This document shows, one piece after another, positions 8,589 through 15,525 of a stretch of 30,139 nt of DNA. Made by a program: the position numbers and the translations under genes. Location of the stretch: positions 1 through 30,139 of the forward strand of contig CAZISM010000065.1 in the NCBI GenBank assembly GCA_964541895.1, in the 5' to 3' direction. Under the pieces are notes generated by a model. That model ran no database searches. It was not told the DNA's origin and worked only from the letters and a program-made list of their open reading frames with translations. This stretch comes from CAZISM01 sp964541895. Its GTDB lineage: Bacteria > Zhuqueibacterota > Zhuqueibacteria > Residuimicrobiales > Residuimicrobiaceae. The first letter of the stretch is position 1, and each line of letters opens with the position of its first letter.

Positions 8589-9413
8589 ATGGAAGGATGT
8601 AAAGCGTTGTGTGTGGGCATCAACAAGTTCAAGAATTATCCTGACGCCGCCCTGAGCGGCTGCGTGAACGATGCCCGCATGATGGCCAAATTGCTCAAGG
8701 ATTTTCTCGGCTTTAAAACGGCCGACATAACCACACTGACCAACAGCAAGGCGACAAAAAAGAACATCATCAAAGCATTGACCGAGATGGTACAGGGCGC
8801 GCAAAAGGGCAAATACTCCTATCTGGTGTTCAGCCTGTCCAGTCATGGCACTCAGATTCCGGACGTCAATGGCGATGAAACCGATGCCGCCGACGAAGCG
8901 TTTTGCCCCTATGATCTGGCCCAGAAAGGCAGCGATTGGGATCCACGTTACATCATCAGCGATGACGAATTGCGCGACCTGTTTCTGCAGTTGCCGCCGA
9001 CTGTGCTGCTGGAAGTGTATCTGGATACCTGTCACAGCGGCACCGGCCTGAAAGCGATCGATTTGCTGCTGACACGGCAGCCCCGCTATTTACCGCCGCC
9101 TTCCCTGACAGCGTTCAAACGCCTCGAGAATAAAAAAACAAAAACGCTGACAACCACGCTGGCCGCTGCCGGCTTGAAGCAGCACGTTCTGTGGGCGGGC
9201 TGCAAGGCTGACCAGACCAGCGCCGACGCCTATATCGATGGCGATTGGCATGGCGCGTTTACCTATTCGTTTGACAAGGCGCTGCGCGCCAGCAACGGCA
9301 ACGCTAATCGCAAAGAGCTGCTCAAGGCGGTCCGCGAGTACTTGAAAAGCAATGAGTACAGCCAGATCCCGCAGTTGGAATATCGAGCCACAGGCAAGGG
9401 GCCGTTGGGCTAG
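8589..9413 (+). CDS. Caspase-family (C14) protease, stand-alone bacterial metacaspase-like protein
   Basis: 274 residues, essentially only the p20-like caspase fold. KALCVGINKFKNYPDAALSGCVNDA is the family's first strand and helix. The catalytic dyad is visible as H86 (SSHGTQIPD) and C148 (YLDTCHSGTG), and the acidic loop DVNGDETDAADEAF matches type I metacaspases. No signal peptide, death-fold or repeat domain is fused, so it is probably cytoplasmic. GGGAGG at 8578-8583, five bases upstream, supports ATG 8589. An ATG at 8568 overlapping the previous stop (ATGA) would add seven residues but lacks its own ribosome site. Bacterial caspase homologues act in programmed death, defence or regulated proteolysis; which applies here is unknown. 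Metacaspases prefer Arg/Lys at P1. Confidence 0.9.
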   Translation: MEGCKALCVGINKFKNYPDAALSGCVNDARMMAKLLKDFLGFKTADITTLTNSKATKKNIIKALTEMVQGAQKGKYSYLVFSLSSHGTQIPDVNGDETDAADEAFCPYDLAQKGSDWDPRYIISDDELRDLFLQLPPTVLLEVYLDTCHSGTGLKAIDLLLTRQPRYLPPPSLTAFKRLENKKTKTLTTTLAAAGLKQHVLWAGCKADQTSADAYIDGDWHGAFTYSFDKALRASNGNANRKELLKAVREYLKSNEYSQIPQLEYRATGKGPLG

Positions 9414-9440
9414 AACACAGGGATCGGATGCCGGTGCGCA

Positions 9441-9455
9441 GGAACCGCCGGTTCC
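9441..9455. repeat. REP-like palindrome, copy 1
   Basis: GGAACC-GCC-GGTTCC preceded by GCA and followed by AAAC. It has the same layout as the palindrome at 12572-12583 (GCA-GGAGCCGGCTCC-AAC). Both lie between genes. Confidence 0.45.
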
Positions 9456-9485
9456 AAACCTGTCATATTCCTGATTAACCGGGCG

Positions 9486-9523
9486 AACCTGTCGGACACC
9501 GTTGCGGTGTCCGACAGGTTTTG
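9486..9523 (+). terminator. Probable terminator downstream of the caspase gene
   Basis: A perfect 15-bp stem (9486-9500 with 9506-9520) with loop GTTGC is followed by only four Ts (9519-9522). It is strong as a hairpin and moderate as a terminator. Confidence 0.65.
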
Positions 9524-9652
9524 ACCGGGTCGTTGATGATAACCAGAATTGCGCGATTCGTTGTCCACATACCGTCGCAGCGAAACGCTCAGGCCGTATT
9601 ACCCCGCCTATCTTTGCATACAAAATAATCTGTCATGACCGAGCCGGCACTA

Positions 9653-9680
9653 AACCTTTTCACCCCTTTTCCCGTCTAAT
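9653..9680 (+). promoter_or_regulatory. ECF-type promoter, probably autoregulated
   Basis: AACCTT (9653-9658) and TCTAA (9675-9679) are spaced by 16 bases, the layout of RpoE-class promoters (AAC at -35, TCTRA at -10). It sits about 50 bases before the sigma-factor start. Autoregulation is inferred from position. Confidence 0.55.
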
Positions 9681-9731
9681 AAATAGCCTGGCTGGAGAGC
9701 CGTAAACGAGCGCAAAACAGGAGCCTGTAAT

Positions 9732-10283
9732 TTGTCGGTGTATGACCTTGATGAACAAGCGTTGATCCTTCGTTGCCAACAGGGTGATGTCAGCGCTTTC
9801 AAACAGGTCTATGATACCTATGGTGATCTGCTCGTTCGTCTGGCCATACGCATGCTCGGCAATCGTCAGGACGCCGAGGATGCGGTGCAGACGACATTTG
9901 TCCGGCTGTTCCAGCGCATCGGGCAGTTTCGTCACCAGGCGCGATTTCGCACCTATCTGGTGCGGATGACCCTGAATAGCTGTTACGATCAGCTGCAATC
10001 GCGCCGGCCGCTGCTGGATTTGGAAAACGCCATGCACGTAACAGCAAATCCTGATCCGGAAACGGGCATGGTTTTGCAGCAGGCGCTCGAACGGTTGCCG
10101 GAGCGGATGCGCGCCTGCTTTATCCTGTTTGCTGTGGAAGGATGGTCCCAGCTCGAGATCGCTGAAGCGATGCATATCACGGTGGGAGCGGTCAAGGCCC
10201 ACATTTATCAGGCCAAGGTGCGCTTGCGTGCCCTGCTGCCGGCCCATTTTTCAGGAGTTGATTATGACCTGCGCCGTATTTGA
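9732..10283 (+). CDS. ECF-family RNA polymerase sigma factor
   Basis: 183 residues, typical ECF length. Residues ~10-85 form region 2 (DVSAFKQVYDTYGDLLVRLAIRMLGN, then QDAEDAVQTTFVRLFQ for -10 recognition). Residues ~115-170 form region 4 (LERLPERMRACFILFAVEGWSQLEIAEAM and GAVKAHIYQAKVRLRALL) for -35 binding. The start codon is TTG at 9732. AGGAG at 9719-9723 lies eight bases upstream and no better ATG exists before region 2. The ribosome site sits inside the small inverted repeat ACAGG-AG-CCTGT (9717-9728), which could modulate translation. The 3' end overlaps the anti-sigma gene by 20 bases, indicating translational coupling. Regulation by the anti-sigma factor is standard for this arrangement. 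Confidence 0.95.
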   Translation: MSVYDLDEQALILRCQQGDVSAFKQVYDTYGDLLVRLAIRMLGNRQDAEDAVQTTFVRLFQRIGQFRHQARFRTYLVRMTLNSCYDQLQSRRPLLDLENAMHVTANPDPETGMVLQQALERLPERMRACFILFAVEGWSQLEIAEAMHITVGAVKAHIYQAKVRLRALLPAHFSGVDYDLRRI

Positions 10284-10899
10284 TTCATGGCAACGCGGTC
10301 GCATCACCGAATCGGTTTTCAGGCGTCATGTCGGCCATTGTCCCGACTGCCGGAGGCAGTTCGAGCAGGATCAGCGCATGATGCAACAGTTTGCCGCCCT
10401 GTCTGCATCACGCCCGGCAGCGGCCCTGTGGCCAGCCATCGAAGCAGCACTGCGTCAGGAAAAGAATCGTTCGCACCGTCCGGCCTGGATGCTGCTGGCC
10501 CGCGTGGCAGCCGTGTTGATTATGGCGATTGGTCTGGCCGGCGGCTTGCACCTTCGTCCGGCCGATCAATCAGCTGGACTGCTCAGCGATCAGGCCATGA
10601 AAAATGCCCAAGCCAGGGAGACCTGGTACGAACGATCCATCCAGCAGCTGGAACGGCAGCTGCGCACCCTGACGCAGGCCCGGTATGACGAGCGGGCATC
10701 GCGACTGCAGGGGCGGCTCAAGACCATCGACCAGCACCTGCAAAGGTGCCGTCGGGCCAGCATCGATAATCCGGCCAACGCTCATATTCAACGTTCGTTG
10801 CTGGATGCGTTGTACACGAAACAGAACATGTTGCAGCAAATCGTCCAGTCGAGTCGGCAGGTCTTGCTGCAACCGGAATGGCAGAGGAGGATATCATGA
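10264..10899 (+). CDS. Zinc-finger (ZAS) transmembrane anti-sigma factor
   Basis: 211 residues. The N-terminal cytoplasmic domain has the anti-sigma zinc motif H22-x3-C26-x2-C29 (HVGHCPDC), with C3 as the likely fourth ligand. One membrane helix follows at residues ~74-95 (AWMLLARVAAVLIMAIGLAGGL). The periplasmic part (~105-205) is a predicted coiled coil rich in Gln, Arg and Leu (RSIQQLERQLRTLTQAR), reminiscent of the RsgI or metal-sensing CnrX/ZraP style of helical sensors, but I cannot assign a ligand. AGGAG at 10253-10257 and six-base spacing select ATG 10264, inside the sigma gene. It should hold the ECF factor at the membrane until an envelope signal arrives. Its stop overlaps the next start (ATGA at 10896-10899). 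Confidence 0.85.
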   Translation: MTCAVFDSWQRGRITESVFRRHVGHCPDCRRQFEQDQRMMQQFAALSASRPAAALWPAIEAALRQEKNRSHRPAWMLLARVAAVLIMAIGLAGGLHLRPADQSAGLLSDQAMKNAQARETWYERSIQQLERQLRTLTQARYDERASRLQGRLKTIDQHLQRCRRASIDNPANAHIQRSLLDALYTKQNMLQQIVQSSRQVLLQPEWQRRIS

Positions 10900-12527
10900 A
10901 CCATCTCTTTATTATTCTGGCGATGTTGGCTCCGAGCTGGGGCGAACCTTCGTCTCAACCGGTTAACATAGTCAAAACCCGCACCCTGAACGCCGGTGTG
11001 GCTACGGCGCCAGAGAGGAAATTGCACCTCGACCATAGCCAGGCTGATGTCTCTGTCACCGGCTGGTCAAAAAACGAAATCGCCGTGGAAGCCAGGGTGG
11101 AGGTAAAGTCGGATCTGGAGCAGGATGTGGCCGATTATCTTAACGCATTGCAGCTCAGCCTGGAACCGTACCAAAACGGCTATCGCCTCAACCTGGTCAG
11201 GCCCACGCGCGTTGAAAAATCGAACCAGGGTCTGCTGACCCGGCTTGGACGCTGGTTAGCAGGCGAAGGGGACGGGTTGTCCATCTCGATTCAGATAAAG
11301 ATCAATGTGCCCGGCCGCTACAGCGTGGGCTTGATCAACGAATACGGCGTCGTCGATGTTCTCGGTGTGCAGGGCGAACTGGACCTTCGCAATACCTCCG
11401 GTGATGTCAACGTACAGGATTGCGGCGGCAGGCTGGAGGTGAAAAACGAATACGCGGCGACGTCGGTCAATACGTTCAACGGCGGTGTGCACATCGGCAA
11501 TACCTCCGGAAGGGTGGAGGTGCGCAACATAGCGGGCGCGGTCAGAATTGAGAACAGCTATGACCGTATCACCTTTGCCAATCTCCAGTCCGGACTGATC
11601 ATAAAGTCGGAGAGCAGCGAAGTAAGAGGCAGAAACGTCAAAGGAGATTGTCATATCGCCACCTCCTATCAAGCCATCGACGTGCACGATATATCCGGTC
11701 GTCTGATTATCGAAGGCCCCAGTTGCTCCATTCGGGCCGGCCAGGTGGCCCAGACGGTGGAGGTTCGCGCAAGCTATAATCCTATAGAGATGGATAGCCT
11801 GAACGCCGATCTGGTGGTAACCTGTGAATCCTGCAAAGTCAGCGGCCGATACATCAAGGGCAACGTGACTGTTCGCAACAGCTATGAAGCCGTAGGGTTG
11901 GAGCAGGTGGGCGGCAACGTCGATGTAAACGGCAGCAGTTGTTCTCTGCAGATCCGGCAGGTGCAGGGAGAGGTGCGGGTTGTTTCATCGTATAATCCGG
12001 TGGAAGTGGAATCGGTAAAGGGCCAGGTATCCATCGAAGCAGAATCGGCCGCTGTGACGGTTCGCGACGTCAAGGCGGATGTTTCGGTTCGCTCCAGTTA
12101 TAATCCCATTCAGGTGAGCGGCGTCAAAGGCAACGTGCGCGTCAATGGCCAGGCCGGCGACGTGTCGGTGAACGATACAGGCGGAGATATAACTATTGAG
12201 AATTCTTACAACAAGGTGGAGATCCGGCGCAGCAGCGGTTCCATTGTGATCGACAGTGAAGGCAGCCCGGTGGAGATCAAAGAGATCGTCCGGCTGGCCA
12301 AGCCGTCGTTCATCGATATTACAACCACGATGAATCCCATCACCCTTTATCTCCCAGGGCAGCTGGCGGTGGCGTTGTCGGCTAAAACAGAATATGGCAA
12401 AATCCGTTCGGATTATCCGGTGTATCTCGATGAGCCGGAAGAGCATCGACCTGCGCCGGTGGCCGGCAGAGAGGGGATCCCGGTTCGTCTGCAAACCGAT
12501 GGGGATATCACGGTCCGTAAGCAGTAA
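10896..12527 (+). CDS. Exported DUF4097-family beta-solenoid protein of nine 36-residue repeats
   Basis: 543 residues. AGGAGG at 10885-10890 places the start at 10896. The N-terminus (MNHLFIILAMLAPSWG) is a short signal peptide. Residues ~30-145 form a non-repetitive head with an amphipathic stretch (GLLTRLGRWLAG). From residue 149 a 36-residue unit repeats nine times without indels. Each unit is two 18-residue rungs: one opening with S/E-Y-x-x-V/I (SYNPIEM, SYEAVGL, SYNPVEV), the other with xSxxVxV and a closing V-x-G. This matches DUF4097-type parallel beta-helix proteins, which are often encoded next to ECF sigma/anti-sigma pairs. A C-terminal cap (~465-543) ends in TDGDITVRKQ. It is probably periplasmic or surface-exposed, a sensor or structural target of the ECF system. 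Family and repeat are clear; function is inferred. Confidence 0.9.
   Translation: MNHLFIILAMLAPSWGEPSSQPVNIVKTRTLNAGVATAPERKLHLDHSQADVSVTGWSKNEIAVEARVEVKSDLEQDVADYLNALQLSLEPYQNGYRLNLVRPTRVEKSNQGLLTRLGRWLAGEGDGLSISIQIKINVPGRYSVGLINEYGVVDVLGVQGELDLRNTSGDVNVQDCGGRLEVKNEYAATSVNTFNGGVHIGNTSGRVEVRNIAGAVRIENSYDRITFANLQSGLIIKSESSEVRGRNVKGDCHIATSYQAIDVHDISGRLIIEGPSCSIRAGQVAQTVEVRASYNPIEMDSLNADLVVTCESCKVSGRYIKGNVTVRNSYEAVGLEQVGGNVDVNGSSCSLQIRQVQGEVRVVSSYNPVEVESVKGQVSIEAESAAVTVRDVKADVSVRSSYNPIQVSGVKGNVRVNGQAGDVSVNDTGGDITIENSYNKVEIRRSSGSIVIDSEGSPVEIKEIVRLAKPSFIDITTTMNPITLYLPGQLAVALSAKTEYGKIRSDYPVYLDEPEEHRPAPVAGREGIPVRLQTDGDITVRKQ
11340..12311 (+). repeat. Nine in-frame 108-bp (36-residue) coding repeats
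   Basis: Unit starts are 11340, 11448, 11556, 11664, 11772, 11880, 11988, 12096 and 12204. Each begins with codons for (S/E)Y. The protein period is exact. The DNA has diverged, so this is an old repeat maintained by structure rather than a recent tandem duplication. The ninth unit diverges in its second half. Confidence 0.9.
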
Positions 12528-12571
12528 CTATTTCGTCGCGCGATTCCACCGCCACCGCCCCATCGCCGGCA

Positions 12572-12583
12572 GGAGCCGGCTCC
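12572..12583. repeat. REP-like palindrome, copy 2
   Basis: A perfect 12-bp palindrome GGAGCCGGCTCC preceded by GCA and followed by AAC, parallel to the element at 9441-9455. It lies in the gap between convergent genes. Confidence 0.45.
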
Positions 12584-12614
12584 AACGAATCACATCGATA
12601 TCATTTCGTCGTGT

Positions 12615-12652
12615 GCAGGAGCCGCTTGTAGGAGCCGCTTCCCAGCGGCGAC
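12615..12652. repeat. REP-like hairpin with GTAG head and a partial tandem copy
   Basis: GTAG (12628-12631) is followed by GA and a hairpin GCCGCT-TCCC-AGCGGC (12634-12649). A partial copy (GCAGGAGCCGCTT) lies directly upstream at 12615-12627. A GTAG/GGAG head before a GC-rich hairpin is the classic REP/RAYT layout. Confidence 0.5.
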
Positions 12653-12703
12653 CATCAGGGCGCTGGTCTATCACTGCCACCACCGACTGGCTTTTGGCTC
12701 AGG

Positions 12704-13078
12704 TCAATAATACCGGCTGGATAGCCCGATGATGATGAGGCTGACCATCATGGTCAGACACATGAGACTCTGGCCTCGGGCTGTGATCGGCCGGCGCAAC
12801 ACGCCGGGCAGAAATTGAAAAATAAAAATGACCACCACCGGCAGCAGACTGACGTAATGATGCCAGTCTGACACAGGCAGGCGCATCAGCATGAACAGCA
12901 TCAATCCGTCCATATAGAGCAGGAGCAATAACAACCGCGCGGCATGATGCAGGGTTTTGAACCAGGGTGACAGTTTTTGTTCCTGCAACGTCCACCAGCG
13001 CCAGGCGAGCACGGCATAGAGCAGCACCAGCAGGATGGTCAGCACTGGATGGGCGCTGCGAATAGAGTGGTAGGGCAT
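12704..13078 (-). CDS. Small four-helix membrane protein of unknown function
   Basis: 124 residues, almost entirely membrane-spanning. Helices lie at roughly 10-28 (VLTILLVLLYAVLAWRWW), 44-66 (AARLLLLLLYMDGLMLFMLM), 73-92 (YVSLLPVVVIFIFQFLPGVL) and 101-120 (SLMCLTMMVSLIIIGL). It has short charged loops and no catalytic motif. I do not recognise a family. The minus strand shows GGGAGAGG (complement of 13081-13088) just before the ATG. It starts 12 bases after the DUF1611 gene, so it is the last gene of the YitT-DUF1611 operon. Confidence 0.7.
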   Translation of the reverse strand: MPYHSIRSAHPVLTILLVLLYAVLAWRWWTLQEQKLSPWFKTLHHAARLLLLLLYMDGLMLFMLMRLPVSDWHHYVSLLPVVVIFIFQFLPGVLRRPITARGQSLMCLTMMVSLIIIGLSSRYY

Positions 13079-13090
13079 ATCCTCTCCCGA

Positions 13091-14161
13091 TTAATGGAAT
13101 GATTCCCGTTCCTGTTTATATCTTGTAATGGCGTCAACGAGATTGCCGGCGCCGTAACGTACCACATCGGTTGCCGGCAAACCGGTTTCCGCCTGTACCT
13201 GTTGCACGTAATCCTTCGCCTCCCCGGCGTCGGTGAGGCTCATCAGGTTGAGCGCGATGCCCACGACCCTGGCCGGGTAGACCGGGTGGGTGATCGCTTC
13301 GTACAATCCGATCATGGTCTGCAGGGAAGGCACCGGTGTGGCGGGTGTGCCGCGCATGATGGTGCGGCCGACCTGGTGGCAGAGAATCAACGCCTGCGGT
13401 GCAAATCCATACAGCATGCTCAGGGTGACGCCGGCGTACAGCGGGTGCGTCAACGATCCCTGTCCTTCCAGCACCAGGTAATCATACTGCTGATTTTCCA
13501 GAATCAACCGTTCGGCGGCGCCGCTGCAGAAATCGGCAATGACCCGATCCAGGGCGATCCCTTTGCCGGAGATGAGAATGCCGGTCTGGCCTGTGGCGAT
13601 GAATTCCGCATGGAGCCGGCGGTTCTGCAGTTCCCGGTGGATGTGGATGGCGGTGACTTTTTTGCCGCAGTTGCAATCGGTGCCGACGGTGTGAATGCGG
13701 AAGGTGCGGGTCAGTTGGCTGCGGCATTGACTGACTGTCAGATCTTGCGGCGGCCGGCGCAGGTCGAACAGCGTAACGCCGGCCCGGGCCGCGGCCTGGC
13801 TGAATTCGCGGTCCTCATTTAAAAACGTATGCATGCCGCTGATGACGTCCATGCCCAGGTGAATGGCCTGATGGATGGTCTGCCGCCAGGCTTCCGGCAG
13901 CTGTCCGCCGGCCGGCGTAATGCCAAGGAGGAGCGTGTTGGCGCCCATGGCGTGCGCCTGGCTGAGATCAGCGAGGATGGGAATGCCCTGGCCGACGCCC
14001 ATCAGAGTCGCCGTATCCGAACCCGCTTGTTGCGAGTCCAGCAGCGCCACCACATCCTGCGCACGAAAGCGCAGCACGCCCGCGGCCATCTTGGCGGGCG
14101 TGGGATGCGTTTGACCTTCGGTGAGAATGGCCAGGCGCAACGGATTTCTAAATCCTGCCAC
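13091..14161 (-). CDS. DUF1611 / DgcN-type P-loop protein (putative D-glutamate N-acetyltransferase family)
   Basis: 356 residues. The N-terminal half is a Rossmann-like DUF1611_N domain (LRLAILTEGQ, GIPILADL, ANTLLLGITPAGGQLP). The C-terminal half is a P-loop domain starting at residues 160-170 (GTDCNCGKKVT; most relatives have GTDCAVGKxTT). Further family motifs are LVLEGQGSLTHPLYAGVTL and YGFAPQALILCHQ. The characterised member DgcN N-acetylates D-glutamate, often beside an enolase-superfamily partner, which is absent here. The start is GTG at 14161, backed by GAAGGA. It lies 14 bases inside the YitT gene, so translation is coupled. Family is firm; the substrate is inferred from relatives only. 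Confidence 0.85.
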   Translation of the reverse strand: MAGFRNPLRLAILTEGQTHPTPAKMAAGVLRFRAQDVVALLDSQQAGSDTATLMGVGQGIPILADLSQAHAMGANTLLLGITPAGGQLPEAWRQTIHQAIHLGMDVISGMHTFLNEDREFSQAAARAGVTLFDLRRPPQDLTVSQCRSQLTRTFRIHTVGTDCNCGKKVTAIHIHRELQNRRLHAEFIATGQTGILISGKGIALDRVIADFCSGAAERLILENQQYDYLVLEGQGSLTHPLYAGVTLSMLYGFAPQALILCHQVGRTIMRGTPATPVPSLQTMIGLYEAITHPVYPARVVGIALNLMSLTDAGEAKDYVQQVQAETGLPATDVVRYGAGNLVDAITRYKQERESFH

Positions 14162-15098
14162 GGAATCCTTCCCCCAGCACTTCGTGCACGTTATTGAGAA
14201 TGACGAACGCGCGTGGATCGCATTCTTTGATGAGTTGCACCAGATCGCCGACCTGTTTGCGGGTTACCACCACATACAACGCCTGCCGCGGCTGTTGGGT
14301 ATAGACCCCGGTGGCCGGCATGGCGGTGACGCCGCGCCCCAATTCATTGAGAATGCGCTGACCGATCTCCTGGTGCTGATCGGAAATGATGATCGCCGAA
14401 TGAGCATAATCAAAGCCTTCGATGATGACATCCACGAGATGGCTGGAGACGAACAGAAGAAAGAAAGCGTACAAAGTTAGCGTCAGGGCATGTCGATCGA
14501 CGGCCAGTCCTTTGACATGGATAATCACGCCGGCCAGCGTAATCACCAGGGAATCGACAATGATGAAAACCGATCCCGGCTTGATGCCCCATCGCTTTTG
14601 CGCCACAGCGGCGATGACATCGGAGCCGGCCGTGCTGCCGCGAAACTTGAAAATGATTCCCAGGCCGATGCCCAGCAGCACCGATCCGATCAGGATTAAA
14701 AAGAGAAAATCTTTTTGCGCCAGATTGACAATGGCCGGGTGGTCCTGCAGGCGGATGTGCGCAAAGCCGGGCACCTCGCCGCGCAAGAGATCGATGAACA
14801 GCGAGTTCAAGGTAAATCCGACAAACGTTCTGGCGCCGAACTGTTTGCCCAGTTCGCGCACGCCCCAGATGTACAACGGAATGTTGAGAATCCAGATCAT
14901 CAAACCGACCGGCAGTTTGCCGCCGGAAAGATAGTGCAGAGCCATGGACAGGCCGCTCACGCCGCCGGGCACAACTTTGGCATCAACGAGAAAAACGCCG
15001 ATGCCGGCACCCATGATGAATGCGCCAAAGGTGATGGCGATATAGTCGCGGATCAGGTCGCGTCGTCGGTTTACGGAAGTTTTAATCAGGTTTGTCAT
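14148..15098 (-). CDS. YitT-family membrane protein (DUF161/DUF2179)
   Basis: 316 residues. Five to six membrane helices span residues ~18-215 (IAITFGAFIMGAGIGVFLV, VGLMIWILNIPLYIWGV, FLFLILIGSVLLGIGLGII, FIIVDSLVITLAGVIIHV). The family signature is visible as VPGGVSGLSM and FRGSTAGSDVIAAV. The C-terminal ~85 residues form the soluble DUF2179 domain (HSAIIISDQHQEIGQRILNELGRGVTAM...YVVVTRKQVGDLVQLIKECDPRAFVIL), a regulator-like ferredoxin fold. The transport function is not established for the family. It is the first gene of a three-gene minus operon. Its ribosome site is a modest GGTGA that lies within a 14-bp inverted repeat at 15104-15117. Confidence 0.9.
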   Translation of the reverse strand: MTNLIKTSVNRRRDLIRDYIAITFGAFIMGAGIGVFLVDAKVVPGGVSGLSMALHYLSGGKLPVGLMIWILNIPLYIWGVRELGKQFGARTFVGFTLNSLFIDLLRGEVPGFAHIRLQDHPAIVNLAQKDFLFLILIGSVLLGIGLGIIFKFRGSTAGSDVIAAVAQKRWGIKPGSVFIIVDSLVITLAGVIIHVKGLAVDRHALTLTLYAFFLLFVSSHLVDVIIEGFDYAHSAIIISDQHQEIGQRILNELGRGVTAMPATGVYTQQPRQALYVVVTRKQVGDLVQLIKECDPRAFVILNNVHEVLGEGFRGRI

Positions 15099-15310
15099 GC
15101 GTCACCATAGTTATGGTAATACGAGTTGTTTTCAGTGCAAAATGGTCAAAAAATGGCGGACACCTTCGACATTTGGTTTCGGCTAGTCCGGGTCAGGTTC
15201 GTTTAAGGTACAAAAAAAATACCATGTATTCAACAGTTATGCCACCGCATCGCAGACTAGTTCAGGGTCCGAGGTCGTGTTCTGTCGGTGATCCCTGAAG
15301 AAACAAAAAC

Positions 15311-15330
15311 AGCTTGAAAAGTTTCAAGCT
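15311..15330. promoter_or_regulatory. Palindromic operator candidate overlapping the -35 box
   Basis: AGCTTGAA-AAGT-TTCAAGCT is a perfect 8+8 inverted repeat. The -35 hexamer TTGAAA (15314-15319) lies within it, so bound protein would block RNA polymerase. On the minus strand the same stem is followed by GTTTTTGTTTCTT and could act as a terminator. Confidence 0.5.
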
Positions 15331-15342
15331 ATAGTTTATATT
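15314..15342 (+). promoter_or_regulatory. sigma70-type promoter of the xanthine dehydrogenase operon
   Basis: TTGAAA (15314-15319), a 17-base spacer and TATATT (15337-15342). Transcription would start near 15349, giving an unusually long leader of about 205 nt. Confidence 0.55.
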
Positions 15343-15399
15343 AAAAATACATACTAGCATTGTACGCCAGCCTTGACTCTGCAGCAACCATGGACTGAA

Positions 15400-15525
15400 T
15401 GGAGCGATTTTTATCAGAACAGCTGACCGATGCGAAGGTTTGCAGCCGCAGCCGAGTAAACAGGTCAACAAAGACAGCTTTTTTTTGATAACCTTCGCAA
15501 GGCCGTAATCGCTCAGGTCAGACAT
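15400..15525 (+). promoter_or_regulatory. Structured 5' leader, possible riboswitch or attenuator
   Basis: Long-range complements are GAGCGATT (15402-15409) with AATCGCTC (15507-15514), and TGCGAAGGTT (15431-15440) with AACCTTCGCA (15490-15499). CTGACC (15423-15428) can pair with GGTCAG (15516-15521), which conflicts with or pseudoknots the first stem. An eight-T run (15479-15486) lies inside the second stem, next to an alternative AGCTG/CAGCT pair. I cannot match it to a known class. Confidence 0.4.

Larger units (their letters stand above)
9414..9731. other. Intergenic region with two palindromes and an ECF promoter
   Basis: 318 bases without a supported gene. It holds a short palindrome (9441-9455), a long hairpin (9486-9520) that probably ends the threonine synthase/caspase transcript, and an ECF-type promoter (9653-9680) for the sigma factor. 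Confidence 0.6.

Noticed and set aside
11340..12311. Recent tandem duplication
   Set aside because: The protein period is exact but the DNA units are well diverged, so this is an old structural repeat.
12566..12652. Possible CRISPR-like repeat cluster
   Set aside because: Repeats are palindromic, unevenly spaced, only two or three in number and without spacers; they fit REP elements better.
15262..15525. 87-codon minus-strand ORF upstream of the xanthine dehydrogenase genes
   Set aside because: It covers the promoter, operator and leader, has no ribosome site and no recognisable content.
15400..15525. Classical purine or Moco riboswitch
   Set aside because: I could not find the purine aptamer core or the full Moco consensus. 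Only a vague similarity around CTTCGC...CCGTA is seen, so no class is claimed.
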